From Candidatus Pelearchaeum maunauluense (GTDB lineage: Archaea; Thermoproteota; Nitrososphaeria_A; Caldarchaeales; Caldarchaeaceae): 64,000 nt of DNA. The translations under genes were made by a program, and so were the position numbers. The notes under the pieces are model-generated. The model did not search any database. It was not told where the DNA came from and saw only the letters and a program-made list of their open reading frames with translations. Shown piece after piece: positions 41,155 to 50,250 of the stretch; position 1 is the first letter of the stretch; each line of letters opens with the position of its first letter. The stretch lies in assembly GCA_030059675.1 (NCBI GenBank), contig JANVYQ010000007.1:1-64000 (forward strand), read 5' to 3'.

Positions 41155-42048
41155 CTGTAGCGGGTTTTCTCCAAATATGTATGTCGCTGGCTCGTATCCT
41201 ACACCTCCCTCATGAAAGACAGCTGCAGGCAGCGTTTTCAAACGCGCGTAAGCATTAGCAACAGACCTTATAACGTCATCCTCCGAAAGCTCAGCTCTAC
41301 TGGGCTCAATAACCTGTGAATGTATATTGAGTGATTTAACTATCTCTTTCATTCCTTGGTCATTCCTCAGGTTTATAGCCGCTCTCACGCGTTTATCTAC
41401 GGCGCTTACCGCCAGCAGGACGTTTGCCATATGTTGAGAAGCTCCAAAGACTGGCTTACCTACAGCCTGGACGCGTTCCCCAACCTTGACAATCCTCCCA
41501 GGAATAGCGGCTATATCAGCGGTGGTCTGTGGGTTATCCACGCTATAAACAATATTGACTGAAACCTCTGGCATGATGTTGGAGAAGAATGGTGAGCGTT
41601 CTATGCTCTTTACAGCCTCTTCAAGCTGTCTTATGACGTCAAGCCTCTTGGCGTCAAGAGCTTCAGCGCTTATGGGTGTCATGCATATCTCGCATGAGGC
41701 GAGCTGCGGGTATAGTGTGCGGTGATATTCGCAGAGTCTGCCATCTCCTAGTAGTTTTCTCCAGAAGGCGTATAACGTGCCGTTTGAGCGCTCTGGGCTC
41801 TCTAGGAGGTCTTCCTGAAGGAGCTTGGAGAGGAGCTCTATCTCCTCGGCTGATATTCCCATCTGCTGGAGTTTCCGCTGATAGAAGGACTCGCTCCTCC
41901 TAAGTGATTGGCTCACAGCGGCCTGGGTTATTCCCAGCAACTTGGCTATGGCAAGCTGGGAGTGGCCATTCTTCCGTAGTCGGTGAATCATAACACCCCT
42001 AACATTAGGCAGGAAATCCCTCACCATCATCTCGCATGGAGGAAACAT
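41080..42048 (-). CDS. HTH-ThiN (ThiR-type) regulator
   Basis: A 322-aa regulator with an N-terminal HTH (SQLAIAKLLGITQAAVSQSL), a Cys106-x2-His109 / Cys119-x2-Cys122 motif and a C-terminal ThiN domain (about 145-320: MPEVSVNIVYSVDNP, ADIAAIPGRIV, FGASQHMANVLL, IFGENPLQLANIA). ThiN is a thiamine-phosphate synthase domain; fused to an HTH it acts as a thiamine-phosphate-sensing repressor in archaea (ThiR). No thiamine genes are in the window, so its targets lie elsewhere. It overlaps the gluzincin gene's 3' end by 75 bases and is divergent from egsA. Confidence 0.88.
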   Translation of the reverse strand: MFPPCEMMVRDFLPNVRGVMIHRLRKNGHSQLAIAKLLGITQAAVSQSLRRSESFYQRKLQQMGISAEEIELLSKLLQEDLLESPERSNGTLYAFWRKLLGDGRLCEYHRTLYPQLASCEICMTPISAEALDAKRLDVIRQLEEAVKSIERSPFFSNIMPEVSVNIVYSVDNPQTTADIAAIPGRIVKVGERVQAVGKPVFGASQHMANVLLAVSAVDKRVRAAINLRNDQGMKEIVKSLNIHSQVIEPSRAELSEDDVIRSVANAYARLKTLPAAVFHEGGVGYEPATYIFGENPLQLANIARKIARLYIGLVRASKLGKS

Positions 42049-42119
42049 TCTCCACGGCTAACCAAAGCGACGTGAGACTTATTATTTTCTATAGCATCCT
42101 CTCGCAGAGACGCTGAGAC

Positions 42120-43175
42120 ATGGATGGAGCTGCCGACATACACGCTATGGAGCTTCCCCGCGCTGTTATCGTGGGCGAGAGACTAGGCCCAGTCATCGCT
42201 GAGCGTGTGAGAGCTACCGCTGGCTCTAGGGCTTTGATGCTGACCAGCCCCACGCCATATAAGCTACTCGGCAAGAAGGTTGAGGAGGCAGCCGAAAAAA
42301 TATCGTTTGACGTGGTTATCCTTGACTCGTCCTCATCTGTTAATGAGTGGCTTGACTCGCTAGAGAATAATATCCGCTCAGGCTATGGTGCCATAATTGG
42401 GATAGGCGGGGGGCGGGTGTTGGATGTGGCTAAGGTTGTGGCTGAGGCCTCAAACTTACCGCTTTTTAGCATCCCGACTGTGGCTTCGCATGATGGTATA
42501 GCGAGTCCGATGACATCCATACGTAAGGAGGGCCACGCATACTCTAGAAAATCCGTTATGCCCACTGAGATAATCGCAGATATGGAGGTTATCAGGCTGG
42601 CCCCAATGCGCTACACCATAAGCGGGTGCGGAGACTTGGTGGCAAAGTATAGCGCTGTCCGCGACTGGTGGCTGGGCCATAGGGAGACTGGGGAATACTA
42701 TGGAAGATACGCCGCTCATCTGGCGTATCTAAGCTCGGTAGTGGTTATGCGCTCTGCGGAAGTCATAGGCAGGGGAGACGCTGATGGTATAAGAACAGTG
42801 GTAGAGGCGCTCATCAGCGCTGGCGTAGCCATGGGGATAGCTGGGAGCAGCAGGCCATGCAGCGGGAGCGAGCACCTAATAGCACACGCGCTAGAATATC
42901 TCCTAGATTCCCCTCCACTTCACGGAGAGAGATGCGGAATAGCTACGATATTCACCTCATACCTCCACAACGCCAACTGGCGACGCGTAAAACAAGCCCT
43001 AAAAACAATGAACGCCCCATCAACCCTGAAGGAGTTAGGTATAGATGAGGATGTCTTCACAGAAGCGGTTAAGCTCGCCCCAAACCTAAGAAAAGAAAGG
43101 TACACAATACTGCATAAGCTTAATCTGAAGGATGAGGAAATCAGGGATATTCTCAACGATGTGGGAATCAGCTAA
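42120..43175 (+). CDS. egsA: sn-Glycerol-1-phosphate dehydrogenase
   Basis: Makes the G1P backbone of archaeal lipids. The 351-aa protein has the NAD(P)-binding GIGGGRVLDVAK (94-105), the PTVASHDGIASP substrate loop (119-130), and zinc ligands Asp172 (GCGDLVA) plus histidines in SGSEHLIAH and LHGER. Together with the geranylgeranyl reductase and mevalonate decarboxylase in this window it supports an archaeal ether-lipid membrane. The fumC gene follows after 30 bases. Confidence 0.95.
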   Translation: MDGAADIHAMELPRAVIVGERLGPVIAERVRATAGSRALMLTSPTPYKLLGKKVEEAAEKISFDVVILDSSSSVNEWLDSLENNIRSGYGAIIGIGGGRVLDVAKVVAEASNLPLFSIPTVASHDGIASPMTSIRKEGHAYSRKSVMPTEIIADMEVIRLAPMRYTISGCGDLVAKYSAVRDWWLGHRETGEYYGRYAAHLAYLSSVVVMRSAEVIGRGDADGIRTVVEALISAGVAMGIAGSSRPCSGSEHLIAHALEYLLDSPPLHGERCGIATIFTSYLHNANWRRVKQALKTMNAPSTLKELGIDEDVFTEAVKLAPNLRKERYTILHKLNLKDEEIRDILNDVGIS

Positions 43176-43205
43176 CAAGGTGGTGAGTGGTTTAAATTTA
43201 GCAAC

Positions 43206-44633
43206 ATGGATATGACGGGTATGAGCGATGCTGGAGAGTATAGGATTGAGCGCGATACTCTGGGTGAGATGAAAGTTCCCGCGAATGCTTACTACGCCGC
43301 CCAGACAGCCCGCGCAATACTGAACTTCCCAATCTCAGGCCTCAGGTTTCAACGCCCCTTCATAAGAGCCCTAGGCTTGATAAAGTATGCAGCCGCAAAA
43401 GCCAACAAGGAACTGGGCCTGCTAGACCCCAACAAGGCTTCTGCGATAGAAAAGGCAGCTCTTGAGGTAGCAGAGGGAAAGCTCGACGACCAATTCGTGG
43501 TTGATGTATTCCAGACAGGCTCCGGCACCTCTACGAATATGAACGCTAACGAGGTTATCGCAAATCGCGCGATAGAGATTTTGGGCGGCAAGCGGGGGGA
43601 TAAGTCGCTCATACACCCAAACGATCATGTAAATATGGGGCAGTCAACCAACGATGTCTTTCCCACGGCGATAAATGTTGCTGCAGCAGAGCTGGTGGTT
43701 AGGAAGCTCCTACCCAACCTGGAGCTGTTGGAGAAGAGGCTTGACGAGAAGGCGCGGGAATTCGCCGACATAGTCAAGTCTGGCAGAACCCACTTCCAAG
43801 ACGCTGTGCCAGTAACGCTTGGTCAGGAGTTCTCCGGCTATGCCGAGATGATTAGGAAGGGTAGGAGAAGGGTTCTCAACGCTCTTGAGAGCCTGCTGGA
43901 GCTACCTATAGGCGGTACAGCGGTGGGAACAGGGCTTAACGCGCATCCACGTTTTGCCGAGCTTGTGGTAAACCAGCTACGCGATCAGACTGGGATAGAC
44001 TTCAGGATAGCTGCAAACAGGTTTGAAGCCATGGGAACGCGCGACTGCTGTCTAGAGATGAGCGCAGCACTCAGGTCTGTTGCAGTATCAATATTCAAGA
44101 TAGCGAATGACCTCCGCATACTGAGCTCAGGCCCCAACACTGGGCTAGCCGAGATAGAGCTACCCGCCGTGCAGCCAGGCTCCTCAATAATGCCTGGGAA
44201 GGTAAACCCAGTCATACCCGAGTCAGCCCTCATGGCAGCTGCCCAGGTTATAGGTAATGACGAGGCGATTAGCGTAGCATGCAGACTGGGCGAGCTGGAG
44301 CTCAATATGGGCATGCCATTAATAGCGTATGACCTTCTCCAGTCAATAGAGATACTGGCAAACACCGCAAAGAATCTTGCAGAGAACTGTATAGGCGGGA
44401 TAAGGGCAAATCCAGACAGGTGTAGGCGCTATGGTGAGAGTAGCCCAGCCCTAGTTACAGTCGTAGCCCCCATAATAGGATACGACAAAGCCGCCAAGGT
44501 TGCGAAGAAGATGCTTGAAACAGGCAAGACAATCCGCGAGGTGCTGCTGGAGGAGGGCATAATAGACCAGAAGACAATAGACGAGGTACTAGACTTGAAG
44601 AAGATGGCAAGGGGAGGAATTTTAGCCAAGTAG
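43206..44633 (+). CDS. fumC: Fumarate hydratase, class II
   Basis: Interconverts fumarate and malate. The 475-aa protein has TSTNMNANEVI, the SGRTHFQDAVPVTLGQE loop, GGTAVGTGLNAHP and the superfamily signature GSSIMPGKVNP. Aspartate ammonia-lyase is the alternative in this superfamily, but the GTGLNAHP and GKVNP details favour fumarase. A later ATG (MSDAGEY) may be the real start. It overlaps the convergent pncB gene by 12 bases. Confidence 0.9.
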   Translation: MDMTGMSDAGEYRIERDTLGEMKVPANAYYAAQTARAILNFPISGLRFQRPFIRALGLIKYAAAKANKELGLLDPNKASAIEKAALEVAEGKLDDQFVVDVFQTGSGTSTNMNANEVIANRAIEILGGKRGDKSLIHPNDHVNMGQSTNDVFPTAINVAAAELVVRKLLPNLELLEKRLDEKAREFADIVKSGRTHFQDAVPVTLGQEFSGYAEMIRKGRRRVLNALESLLELPIGGTAVGTGLNAHPRFAELVVNQLRDQTGIDFRIAANRFEAMGTRDCCLEMSAALRSVAVSIFKIANDLRILSSGPNTGLAEIELPAVQPGSSIMPGKVNPVIPESALMAAAQVIGNDEAISVACRLGELELNMGMPLIAYDLLQSIEILANTAKNLAENCIGGIRANPDRCRRYGESSPALVTVVAPIIGYDKAAKVAKKMLETGKTIREVLLEEGIIDQKTIDEVLDLKKMARGGILAK

Positions 44634-45845
44634 CGGCTCTTCTAGCCTCCCCAGCTCCAATATTTTCTCCAACTGTTCCATGGTGTGTTTCCTAATCTCA
44701 GACGCCGACGGCAGTTTTCCAACCACCTCACCATTTTTAATGAGCGGCTTTAGAAGCGGACTAACCCCCTCACCGCATCTAGGGCATTTTTCCAATTGTT
44801 TGTTGAATTGCGTTATCGTGTCATGGAAGTTTGGACAGCGGTAAACCTGCTTATGGCCTGGTAGCTTCCCCCGCTTGGCAAGCGGCTTCCCCTCGACCTC
44901 GACTATGTCTAGGGCGAAGTCTATTGAGGGTGGGAATGCTATTGATGTCCCTACCCCAAACCCGTCAGCCACGTCGCTTAGCTTCCTAACCTCCTCCTCA
45001 CCAACTCCGCCGCTGACCAACACTTTAACATCCTCACGCCCCATTAGCTTGAGCATCCACTTAACCTCCTGGATTATCTTCCTCATATCGCCGCGTCGCG
45101 AGCTTGGAGTATCAAGCCTAACACCATACAAACGCTCTCCCAGCGTATCGACAGCCAACGCGGCTTCTGTGCGCTCATCCATAAAAGTATCGCAAAGCGC
45201 TATCCGTGGCACGTCGCTGGGCATAACCTCGTCGAAAGCCCTCCACGCGCTCACCTGGTCTCCAACAACAAGTATCAAGGCATGCGGCATGGTTCCTACT
45301 GGTTTCTGCTCTATCATATCAGCGCCAACAACCCCCGAAACAGCATCGCACCCACCTATGAATGCAGCCCTATCAGCCATCGGAGTTATTGCGGGATGTA
45401 TAGTCCTGATTCCAAAGAATATTACGGGCTTGCCCCCAGCAGCAACCTTGACGCGCGCAGCGCGCGTGGCTATGCTGGTTGAGTGGCGGAGAAACCCTAG
45501 GATGGCTGATTCATAGATTCCAAACTCGGAATAAACACCGCTGATAGCGGCTACAGGCTCCATAGGCCTGAACACAGTCCCCTCATCAAGGCAATAGACG
45601 TCTACGGGCTTACCCTCAAGGAGCCAGGCAAGCTCCTCAACACCAGCTAGAACACCCCACTCCCAGCTATTCGGCAAGCTATACGTATGAGCCTCTGCCA
45701 CCACCTTCTTAGTGGATGAGTTGGTCTTTTCCAAAATCTGCTTAGCCCTAACGAAGTATATGTCGGTGACCCTTCCCTCGCGTATGCTCTCTGGTGAGGC
45801 TATGTAAATCCTGGGTCTCCGCGTCATCCCATTAACCTCATACAA
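44622..45845 (-). CDS. pncB: Nicotinate phosphoribosyltransferase
   Basis: Salvages nicotinate into NAD, making nicotinate mononucleotide from PRPP. The 407-aa protein has TDIYFVRAKQIL near the start, the conserved FFGIRTIHPAITP and VLVSGGVGEEEV segments, and GVGTSIAF as the phosphate-binding part. A late Cys cluster (YRCPNFHD, CPRCGEG) is a probable zinc ribbon typical of archaeal members. pncA ends 8 bases inside the longest frame; starting instead at ATG 45827 leaves a 10-base gap. The pair acts sequentially (nicotinamide to nicotinate to NaMN). Confidence 0.92.
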   Translation of the reverse strand: MYEVNGMTRRPRIYIASPESIREGRVTDIYFVRAKQILEKTNSSTKKVVAEAHTYSLPNSWEWGVLAGVEELAWLLEGKPVDVYCLDEGTVFRPMEPVAAISGVYSEFGIYESAILGFLRHSTSIATRAARVKVAAGGKPVIFFGIRTIHPAITPMADRAAFIGGCDAVSGVVGADMIEQKPVGTMPHALILVVGDQVSAWRAFDEVMPSDVPRIALCDTFMDERTEAALAVDTLGERLYGVRLDTPSSRRGDMRKIIQEVKWMLKLMGREDVKVLVSGGVGEEEVRKLSDVADGFGVGTSIAFPPSIDFALDIVEVEGKPLAKRGKLPGHKQVYRCPNFHDTITQFNKQLEKCPRCGEGVSPLLKPLIKNGEVVGKLPSASEIRKHTMEQLEKILELGRLEEPLLG

Positions 45846-46425
45846 ATTTTATCAAGTCACTCCTGGTTATCGTTCCCCGGTAGAGGAAGGAAACCTGCCG
45901 TATAGCTGCCTTCATATCAAAGTCTGTTAGGGCTGATATTCCGTCTATCGGTAGGTATATGTTGAACCAGCGGAGTGCAGCGCTTCCAGCAGTGTGTAAG
46001 ACGCAGATATTGGCAACAGTCCCCACTATCACCAGGTTCTCCACGTCAGCAAGTCTTAGTATATGATCCAGCGGAGTCCCATAGAAAGCGTCATACCTCA
46101 GCTTCTTAACAACAGTATCGCTGGGCTCCGGCTTAAGCTCGTCAACTATCTCAGCACCCCAGGTATTAGCCAGAGCATGCTCTCCCCATATCTTGAACTC
46201 AGGATCATTAGGGCCATGCCAGTCTTGTGTATAGATTATCATCACGCCAGCCTTCCTAGCGTTGTCCAGAAGCTCTTTTATCGCAGGTATTGTTGCGGGC
46301 GCTGTGGGGACGAACAGCCTCCCGTTGGGGTGAGCGAAGTCATTCTGCATATCAACTATTATCAGAGCAGTTTTCCTACTATCAACCTCAGCAGCCTGAG
46401 GCTCTGGTAGCTCAACCTGCTCCAT
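45838..46425 (-). CDS. pncA: Nicotinamidase (isochorismatase family)
   Basis: Hydrolyses nicotinamide to nicotinate. The 195-aa protein has the catalytic triad Asp25 (IIVDMQNDF), Lys108 (VVKKLRYDAF) and Cys141 (VANICVLHTA). Metal-binding residues are Asp68 and His70 (TQDWHG) and His83 (GEHA). It is the first gene of the pncA-pncB pair on the minus strand and is divergent from the M20 peptidase. Confidence 0.92.
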   Translation of the reverse strand: MEQVELPEPQAAEVDSRKTALIIVDMQNDFAHPNGRLFVPTAPATIPAIKELLDNARKAGVMIIYTQDWHGPNDPEFKIWGEHALANTWGAEIVDELKPEPSDTVVKKLRYDAFYGTPLDHILRLADVENLVIVGTVANICVLHTAGSAALRWFNIYLPIDGISALTDFDMKAAIRQVSFLYRGTITRSDLIKFV

Positions 46426-46527
46426 ACCAGACCAGAACAGCTACAATTCCCCTTCATATTAGCTTGGTGGAATATCAGGGGGAGAGTCTTTTAATAGGGT
46501 GCGGAGATTCTTGGCGGAGGGGGTTAA

Positions 46528-47886
46528 ATGGGCGAGGAACTGGAGAAATTATCCACACAGCTCAACAGCGTAAGAGACATGCTTTACTCAGATTTGAAAC
46601 AGCTCATAGAACAGCCTAGCGTCTCAGCGCGTAATGAGGGTATCAGGGAATGCGCGGGGCTTGTGAAAAACATGCTTGAACGTGAGGGTTTTGATGTTAA
46701 GATTTACGACGCTGATAGGCCTGTTATAGTTGCCTCACTAACCAGCTCCGAGAAGAGACCAACGATACTCATGTACAACCACTATGATGTCCAGCCTCCT
46801 GAGCCTCTTGAGGAGTGGGGCTCAGACCCATTCAAGCTGGTGGAGCGCGATGGTCTCCTCTTCGGCAGGGGGGTAGCCGATAATAAAGGGGATATAGCGG
46901 CGCGTCTAGCTGCGGTAAGGCTACTGCGCCACGCGTATGGCGAGCTTCCAGTTTCGTTGAAGTGGATTATTGAGGGCGAGGAAGAGATTGGAAGCCCCAA
47001 CCTAGGTGCGTTCATTAGGGAGCATAAAGACGAGCTTAAGGCGGATGCCTGCCTGTGGGAGGCTGGCGACATATCTGATGAGGGCATCCCAAACCTATAC
47101 CTGGGCGTTAAAGGGCTTCTCTACGTCGAGATTAGCACGAGAACAAGCTCAGGCGATAGGCATTCCATGTATGCGCCTATCATACCCAACCCTGCCTGGC
47201 AGCTCGTTCAGGCGCTTAACACGCTACGGGACTCGGATGGCCGTGTGAAGATAAAAGAATTCTACCGCGATGTTAGGAGACCTAGTAAGAAGGAGGCTAA
47301 GCTCATACGCTTAATCAAGCTTGACGCGAATAAGCTCAGACAATCTTTGGGTGTTAGTAGGCTAACTGATAAGAACAGGGTAAAGCTCGTTGAGAAGCTT
47401 GTCATGCGCCCCACATGCAACATAGCTGGCCTAGTATCTGGATACACAGGGCCTGGAGCCAAGACAATTGTCCCCAGCACCGCGAGTGTTAAGATAGACT
47501 TCAGGCTAGTCCCAGACCAGAGGCCAGAAAGGATACTCACACTCCTCAAACGCCATCTTAGGCGTTTCGGAGATTTCGAGGTTAAGGTTTATGCTATGGA
47601 GAGCCCAGCGCGCTCAAATCCAGATGAGGCTATAGTCAGGGTAGCGGAGGAAACAGCGCGAGAGGTCTATGGAGTAAGCCCCAACATATGGCCCTCGGTG
47701 CCAGGAACTGGGCCCATGTCGCACTTAATACAGCTGGGCATACCCTCAGCCATGCTCAACTGTACATCACACCCAGGCTCAAACTTCCATGCACCCAACG
47801 AGAACATAGCCGTTAAAGACCTAGAACGCTCAGTAATACACCTAGCAATGCTGATGAAGCGTTTTGCCGAGAAGACGGGTAGTTAG
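46528..47886 (+). CDS. M20-family metallopeptidase
   Basis: A 452-aa dinuclear zinc peptidase (dipeptidase or succinyl-diaminopimelate desuccinylase-like). Metal-site motifs are LMYNHYDVQPPE (His and Asp), GRGVADNKGDIAAR, and the EGEEEIGS pair that holds the catalytic Glu. The dimerisation domain is inserted in the middle (about 190-310). It has no signal peptide, so it probably degrades peptides after uptake. No operon partner is evident; it is followed by a 49-base gap to the reductase gene. Confidence 0.92.
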   Translation: MGEELEKLSTQLNSVRDMLYSDLKQLIEQPSVSARNEGIRECAGLVKNMLEREGFDVKIYDADRPVIVASLTSSEKRPTILMYNHYDVQPPEPLEEWGSDPFKLVERDGLLFGRGVADNKGDIAARLAAVRLLRHAYGELPVSLKWIIEGEEEIGSPNLGAFIREHKDELKADACLWEAGDISDEGIPNLYLGVKGLLYVEISTRTSSGDRHSMYAPIIPNPAWQLVQALNTLRDSDGRVKIKEFYRDVRRPSKKEAKLIRLIKLDANKLRQSLGVSRLTDKNRVKLVEKLVMRPTCNIAGLVSGYTGPGAKTIVPSTASVKIDFRLVPDQRPERILTLLKRHLRRFGDFEVKVYAMESPARSNPDEAIVRVAEETAREVYGVSPNIWPSVPGTGPMSHLIQLGIPSAMLNCTSHPGSNFHAPNENIAVKDLERSVIHLAMLMKRFAEKTGS

Positions 47887-47935
47887 GTATTGTTAGAGAT
47901 TTATATTTCTGCAGTGATTCCAGACGTAGCAGAAG

Positions 47936-49408
47936 ATGCAGACCGATTATGATGTAATAGTGGTGGGCGGCGGGCCTGCTGGGACTCACACAGCTATGGC
48001 GATAGCAAAGTATTCGCGGCAAAATCTACAGATACTGCTGATAGACAGGAACCCACGCGCGGAGTATGGGAAGAAGACTAGGTCTGGCTGGGCGTGTGGG
48101 GATGCTGTAAGCAAAAAGAGCTTAGACTACGTCTGTGACAATCTGGGAATATCATATGGCAGCCCAGAGCTGGAGCACCATGTTGATGGCGTTGTGGTCT
48201 ATTCTCCCGACCATGAGGTTAGAGTCCTGTTTGATGGGGAGGGCTATCTCCTGAATAGGAAGATATGGCCCCAGAAGCAGTTGGAATATGCTGAGAAGTT
48301 TGGTGTTGAGTTTGCTTTTCAGGTTGATGCTAAGCGCTTATTGGTTGATGATGGGTATATCAGAGGTGTTGAGGGCATAAATCTTAGGGATGGCTCGGTC
48401 TTTAGAAAAACCGCCAAGATGGTCATAGACGCATCGGGCTCGACCTCGGTTCTGAGGATTCACCTACCGATAAAGAGCTGGATTGAACGCAACATAGATA
48501 AGGACAACGACATGGAATCAACAGGTAGATACATCCTTGAGTTTGAGATAGGCGAGGACGACCCAACATGGTTTGACCCACGCTACTGTCTGATACACTT
48601 AGACCAGTACCTAGCTCCAGGCGGTTATTCTTGGACGTTTCCCAAGGGAGAGAATAAGGTGAACATAGGCCTGGGCGTCCAGAAGAAGAGCTTGGATAGA
48701 CGTAATAAGATGTTCGGTAAAGACGATACTTTACGTACTTTGATAGACGAGTATGTCCGAGCTAATCGTGTCATTAGAAATGCACGCCTATCTCAGAGTC
48801 CGCTTGATTCTGGAAATACCTACGCCATTTGGCAGGTTCCAGTTAGGCGGCAGAATGATTGTATGGTGGCTAATGGCTATGCGATAGTTGGCGATGCTGC
48901 GTGGATGCCCAGGCCGATAGACGCGGGGGGAATAGGGCCTTCGCTCTACGCCAGCGTAATCTTGGGTAGAGTGGTAGCTGAGGCTGTTGAGGCAAACGAT
49001 GTATCAGAGGAGATGCTGTGGCGTTATAACAAGGAGTATGTAGATTTATACGGCTATCAGATGGCCAGCTTTGAAGTCCTCCGCCGCTATCTCCAGACCC
49101 TAACCAACGATAAGATAAGCTACGGGATGAAATACTTCCTCTCGCAGGATGATATTGAGCATATAAAGAGGCGAGAGCATCCTAAGTTTTCGCGCGTCAA
49201 TAACTTTCTACGGGTCTTGTTTGATGGGGAACTGAGACGCCGTATAAGGGAGGAGCCGCAGCTTGCGCGGGGTCTTCAGTTTACGGCTAATAAGAGCCGT
49301 AGGCTGATAAGCCTTTATAAAGAATACCCAGAGAGCAGCGCCAAATTCCCCGAATGGCATAAGAAGTTTATGGCCGAGCTTGAGGAGGCTTTCAACCGCT
49401 TCTCCTAA
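47936..49408 (+). CDS. Geranylgeranyl-reductase-family flavoprotein
   Basis: A 490-aa FAD protein. The dinucleotide motif is VIVVGGGPAGTH (8-19), followed by a Cys in SGWACGDAV as in archaeal digeranylgeranylglycerophospholipid reductases, and the later VGDAAWMPRPIDAGGIG region that binds FAD. Such enzymes saturate the isoprenoid chains of membrane lipids. The extension beyond 450 aa is slightly longer than in euryarchaeal forms, so a paralogue with another prenyl substrate is possible. Confidence 0.88.
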   Translation: MQTDYDVIVVGGGPAGTHTAMAIAKYSRQNLQILLIDRNPRAEYGKKTRSGWACGDAVSKKSLDYVCDNLGISYGSPELEHHVDGVVVYSPDHEVRVLFDGEGYLLNRKIWPQKQLEYAEKFGVEFAFQVDAKRLLVDDGYIRGVEGINLRDGSVFRKTAKMVIDASGSTSVLRIHLPIKSWIERNIDKDNDMESTGRYILEFEIGEDDPTWFDPRYCLIHLDQYLAPGGYSWTFPKGENKVNIGLGVQKKSLDRRNKMFGKDDTLRTLIDEYVRANRVIRNARLSQSPLDSGNTYAIWQVPVRRQNDCMVANGYAIVGDAAWMPRPIDAGGIGPSLYASVILGRVVAEAVEANDVSEEMLWRYNKEYVDLYGYQMASFEVLRRYLQTLTNDKISYGMKYFLSQDDIEHIKRREHPKFSRVNNFLRVLFDGELRRRIREEPQLARGLQFTANKSRRLISLYKEYPESSAKFPEWHKKFMAELEEAFNRFS

Positions 49409-49467
49409 GCATGTTTGGAATATGGTTATTATCCAGTAAATAGGTGGTAGAGGGCAGTGTCGGCAGT

Positions 49468-50250
49468 ATGAAGAGGCTCATCTTAATCTCGCTAGCCGCA
49501 GTCATAGCCATAACCTTCTTCGTAGGAGGATTCATATCAGCATACTTGATGCAGCAACAGGTGATAAAAACGCTGGAGGAGCAGATACGGGATAGGGATG
49601 GGGAGATAGCTAGCCTCAACGAACAGTTGGTTGAGGAGAAGAATAAGGTTAGTAGCTTATCTTCAGAGCTGGAGGGTCTAAAGGCTCTTCTCAGCAAGAT
49701 TGAGCAGGCGGAGAAGGAAGCTAGGCAGGTATTGGAGAAGAGGGAAGCAGAGCTGGCTCAGCTTAGAGCACAGCTAAGCGAGTCAGATTCTCGCATAAAA
49801 GAGCTGGAGGCGAAGATAGCCAGGATAAACAGCGCGCTAGAGAAGCTATCCAACGACCGCGTCCTACTGAGCTGGCTGAGAAATGATGTCCCAAATGACC
49901 GCGAGGGAGCCTTGAGACACTGGAACGAAACCCGCGACATAGCTGCAAGAAGCAACCCCTCACTAGCCATAGCGGTAGATAAGATAATCGCGTCCCTAGG
50001 CGTGTTCTTTGACTGGATAGAGTCATTCCCACAAGACGTAACGTATGAGCAGGGTCCATTGGGAGACCTTTGTAGCTGGACCCTCTCAAGACCAGACGCC
50101 CCATACAACCTGCGCGTTTTCTGTGAGTGGCTCTTTTCGCAGCCGCCAGGAGTGGATGAATACAACCAGAAGGCGAATCAATTCATTGAGGAGGTCTATC
50201 TGGTGGTTATCAGCCACATAGATGAGCTGTCTAAAGCCATCAAGGACTAG
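49468..50250 (+). CDS. Membrane-anchored coiled-coil protein, unknown
   Basis: A protein of about 260 aa with one N-terminal hydrophobic helix (about 4-26), then a roughly 100-residue coiled coil rich in Glu, Lys and Leu, and a C-terminal helical domain with three Cys or Trp-bearing segments (DLCSWTLSRPD, FCEWLFSQPP). I choose ATG 49468; the frame opens with GTG at 49444. The protein would project from the outer membrane face. It overlaps the convergent solute-binding-protein gene by 4 bases. No family recognised. Confidence 0.68.
   Translation: MKRLILISLAAVIAITFFVGGFISAYLMQQQVIKTLEEQIRDRDGEIASLNEQLVEEKNKVSSLSSELEGLKALLSKIEQAEKEARQVLEKREAELAQLRAQLSESDSRIKELEAKIARINSALEKLSNDRVLLSWLRNDVPNDREGALRHWNETRDIAARSNPSLAIAVDKIIASLGVFFDWIESFPQDVTYEQGPLGDLCSWTLSRPDAPYNLRVFCEWLFSQPPGVDEYNQKANQFIEEVYLVVISHIDELSKAIKD

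Noticed and set aside
44875..45516. Plus-strand 213-codon frame opposite pncB
   Set aside because: Ser/Thr/Pro-rich shadow of a well-supported enzyme gene.
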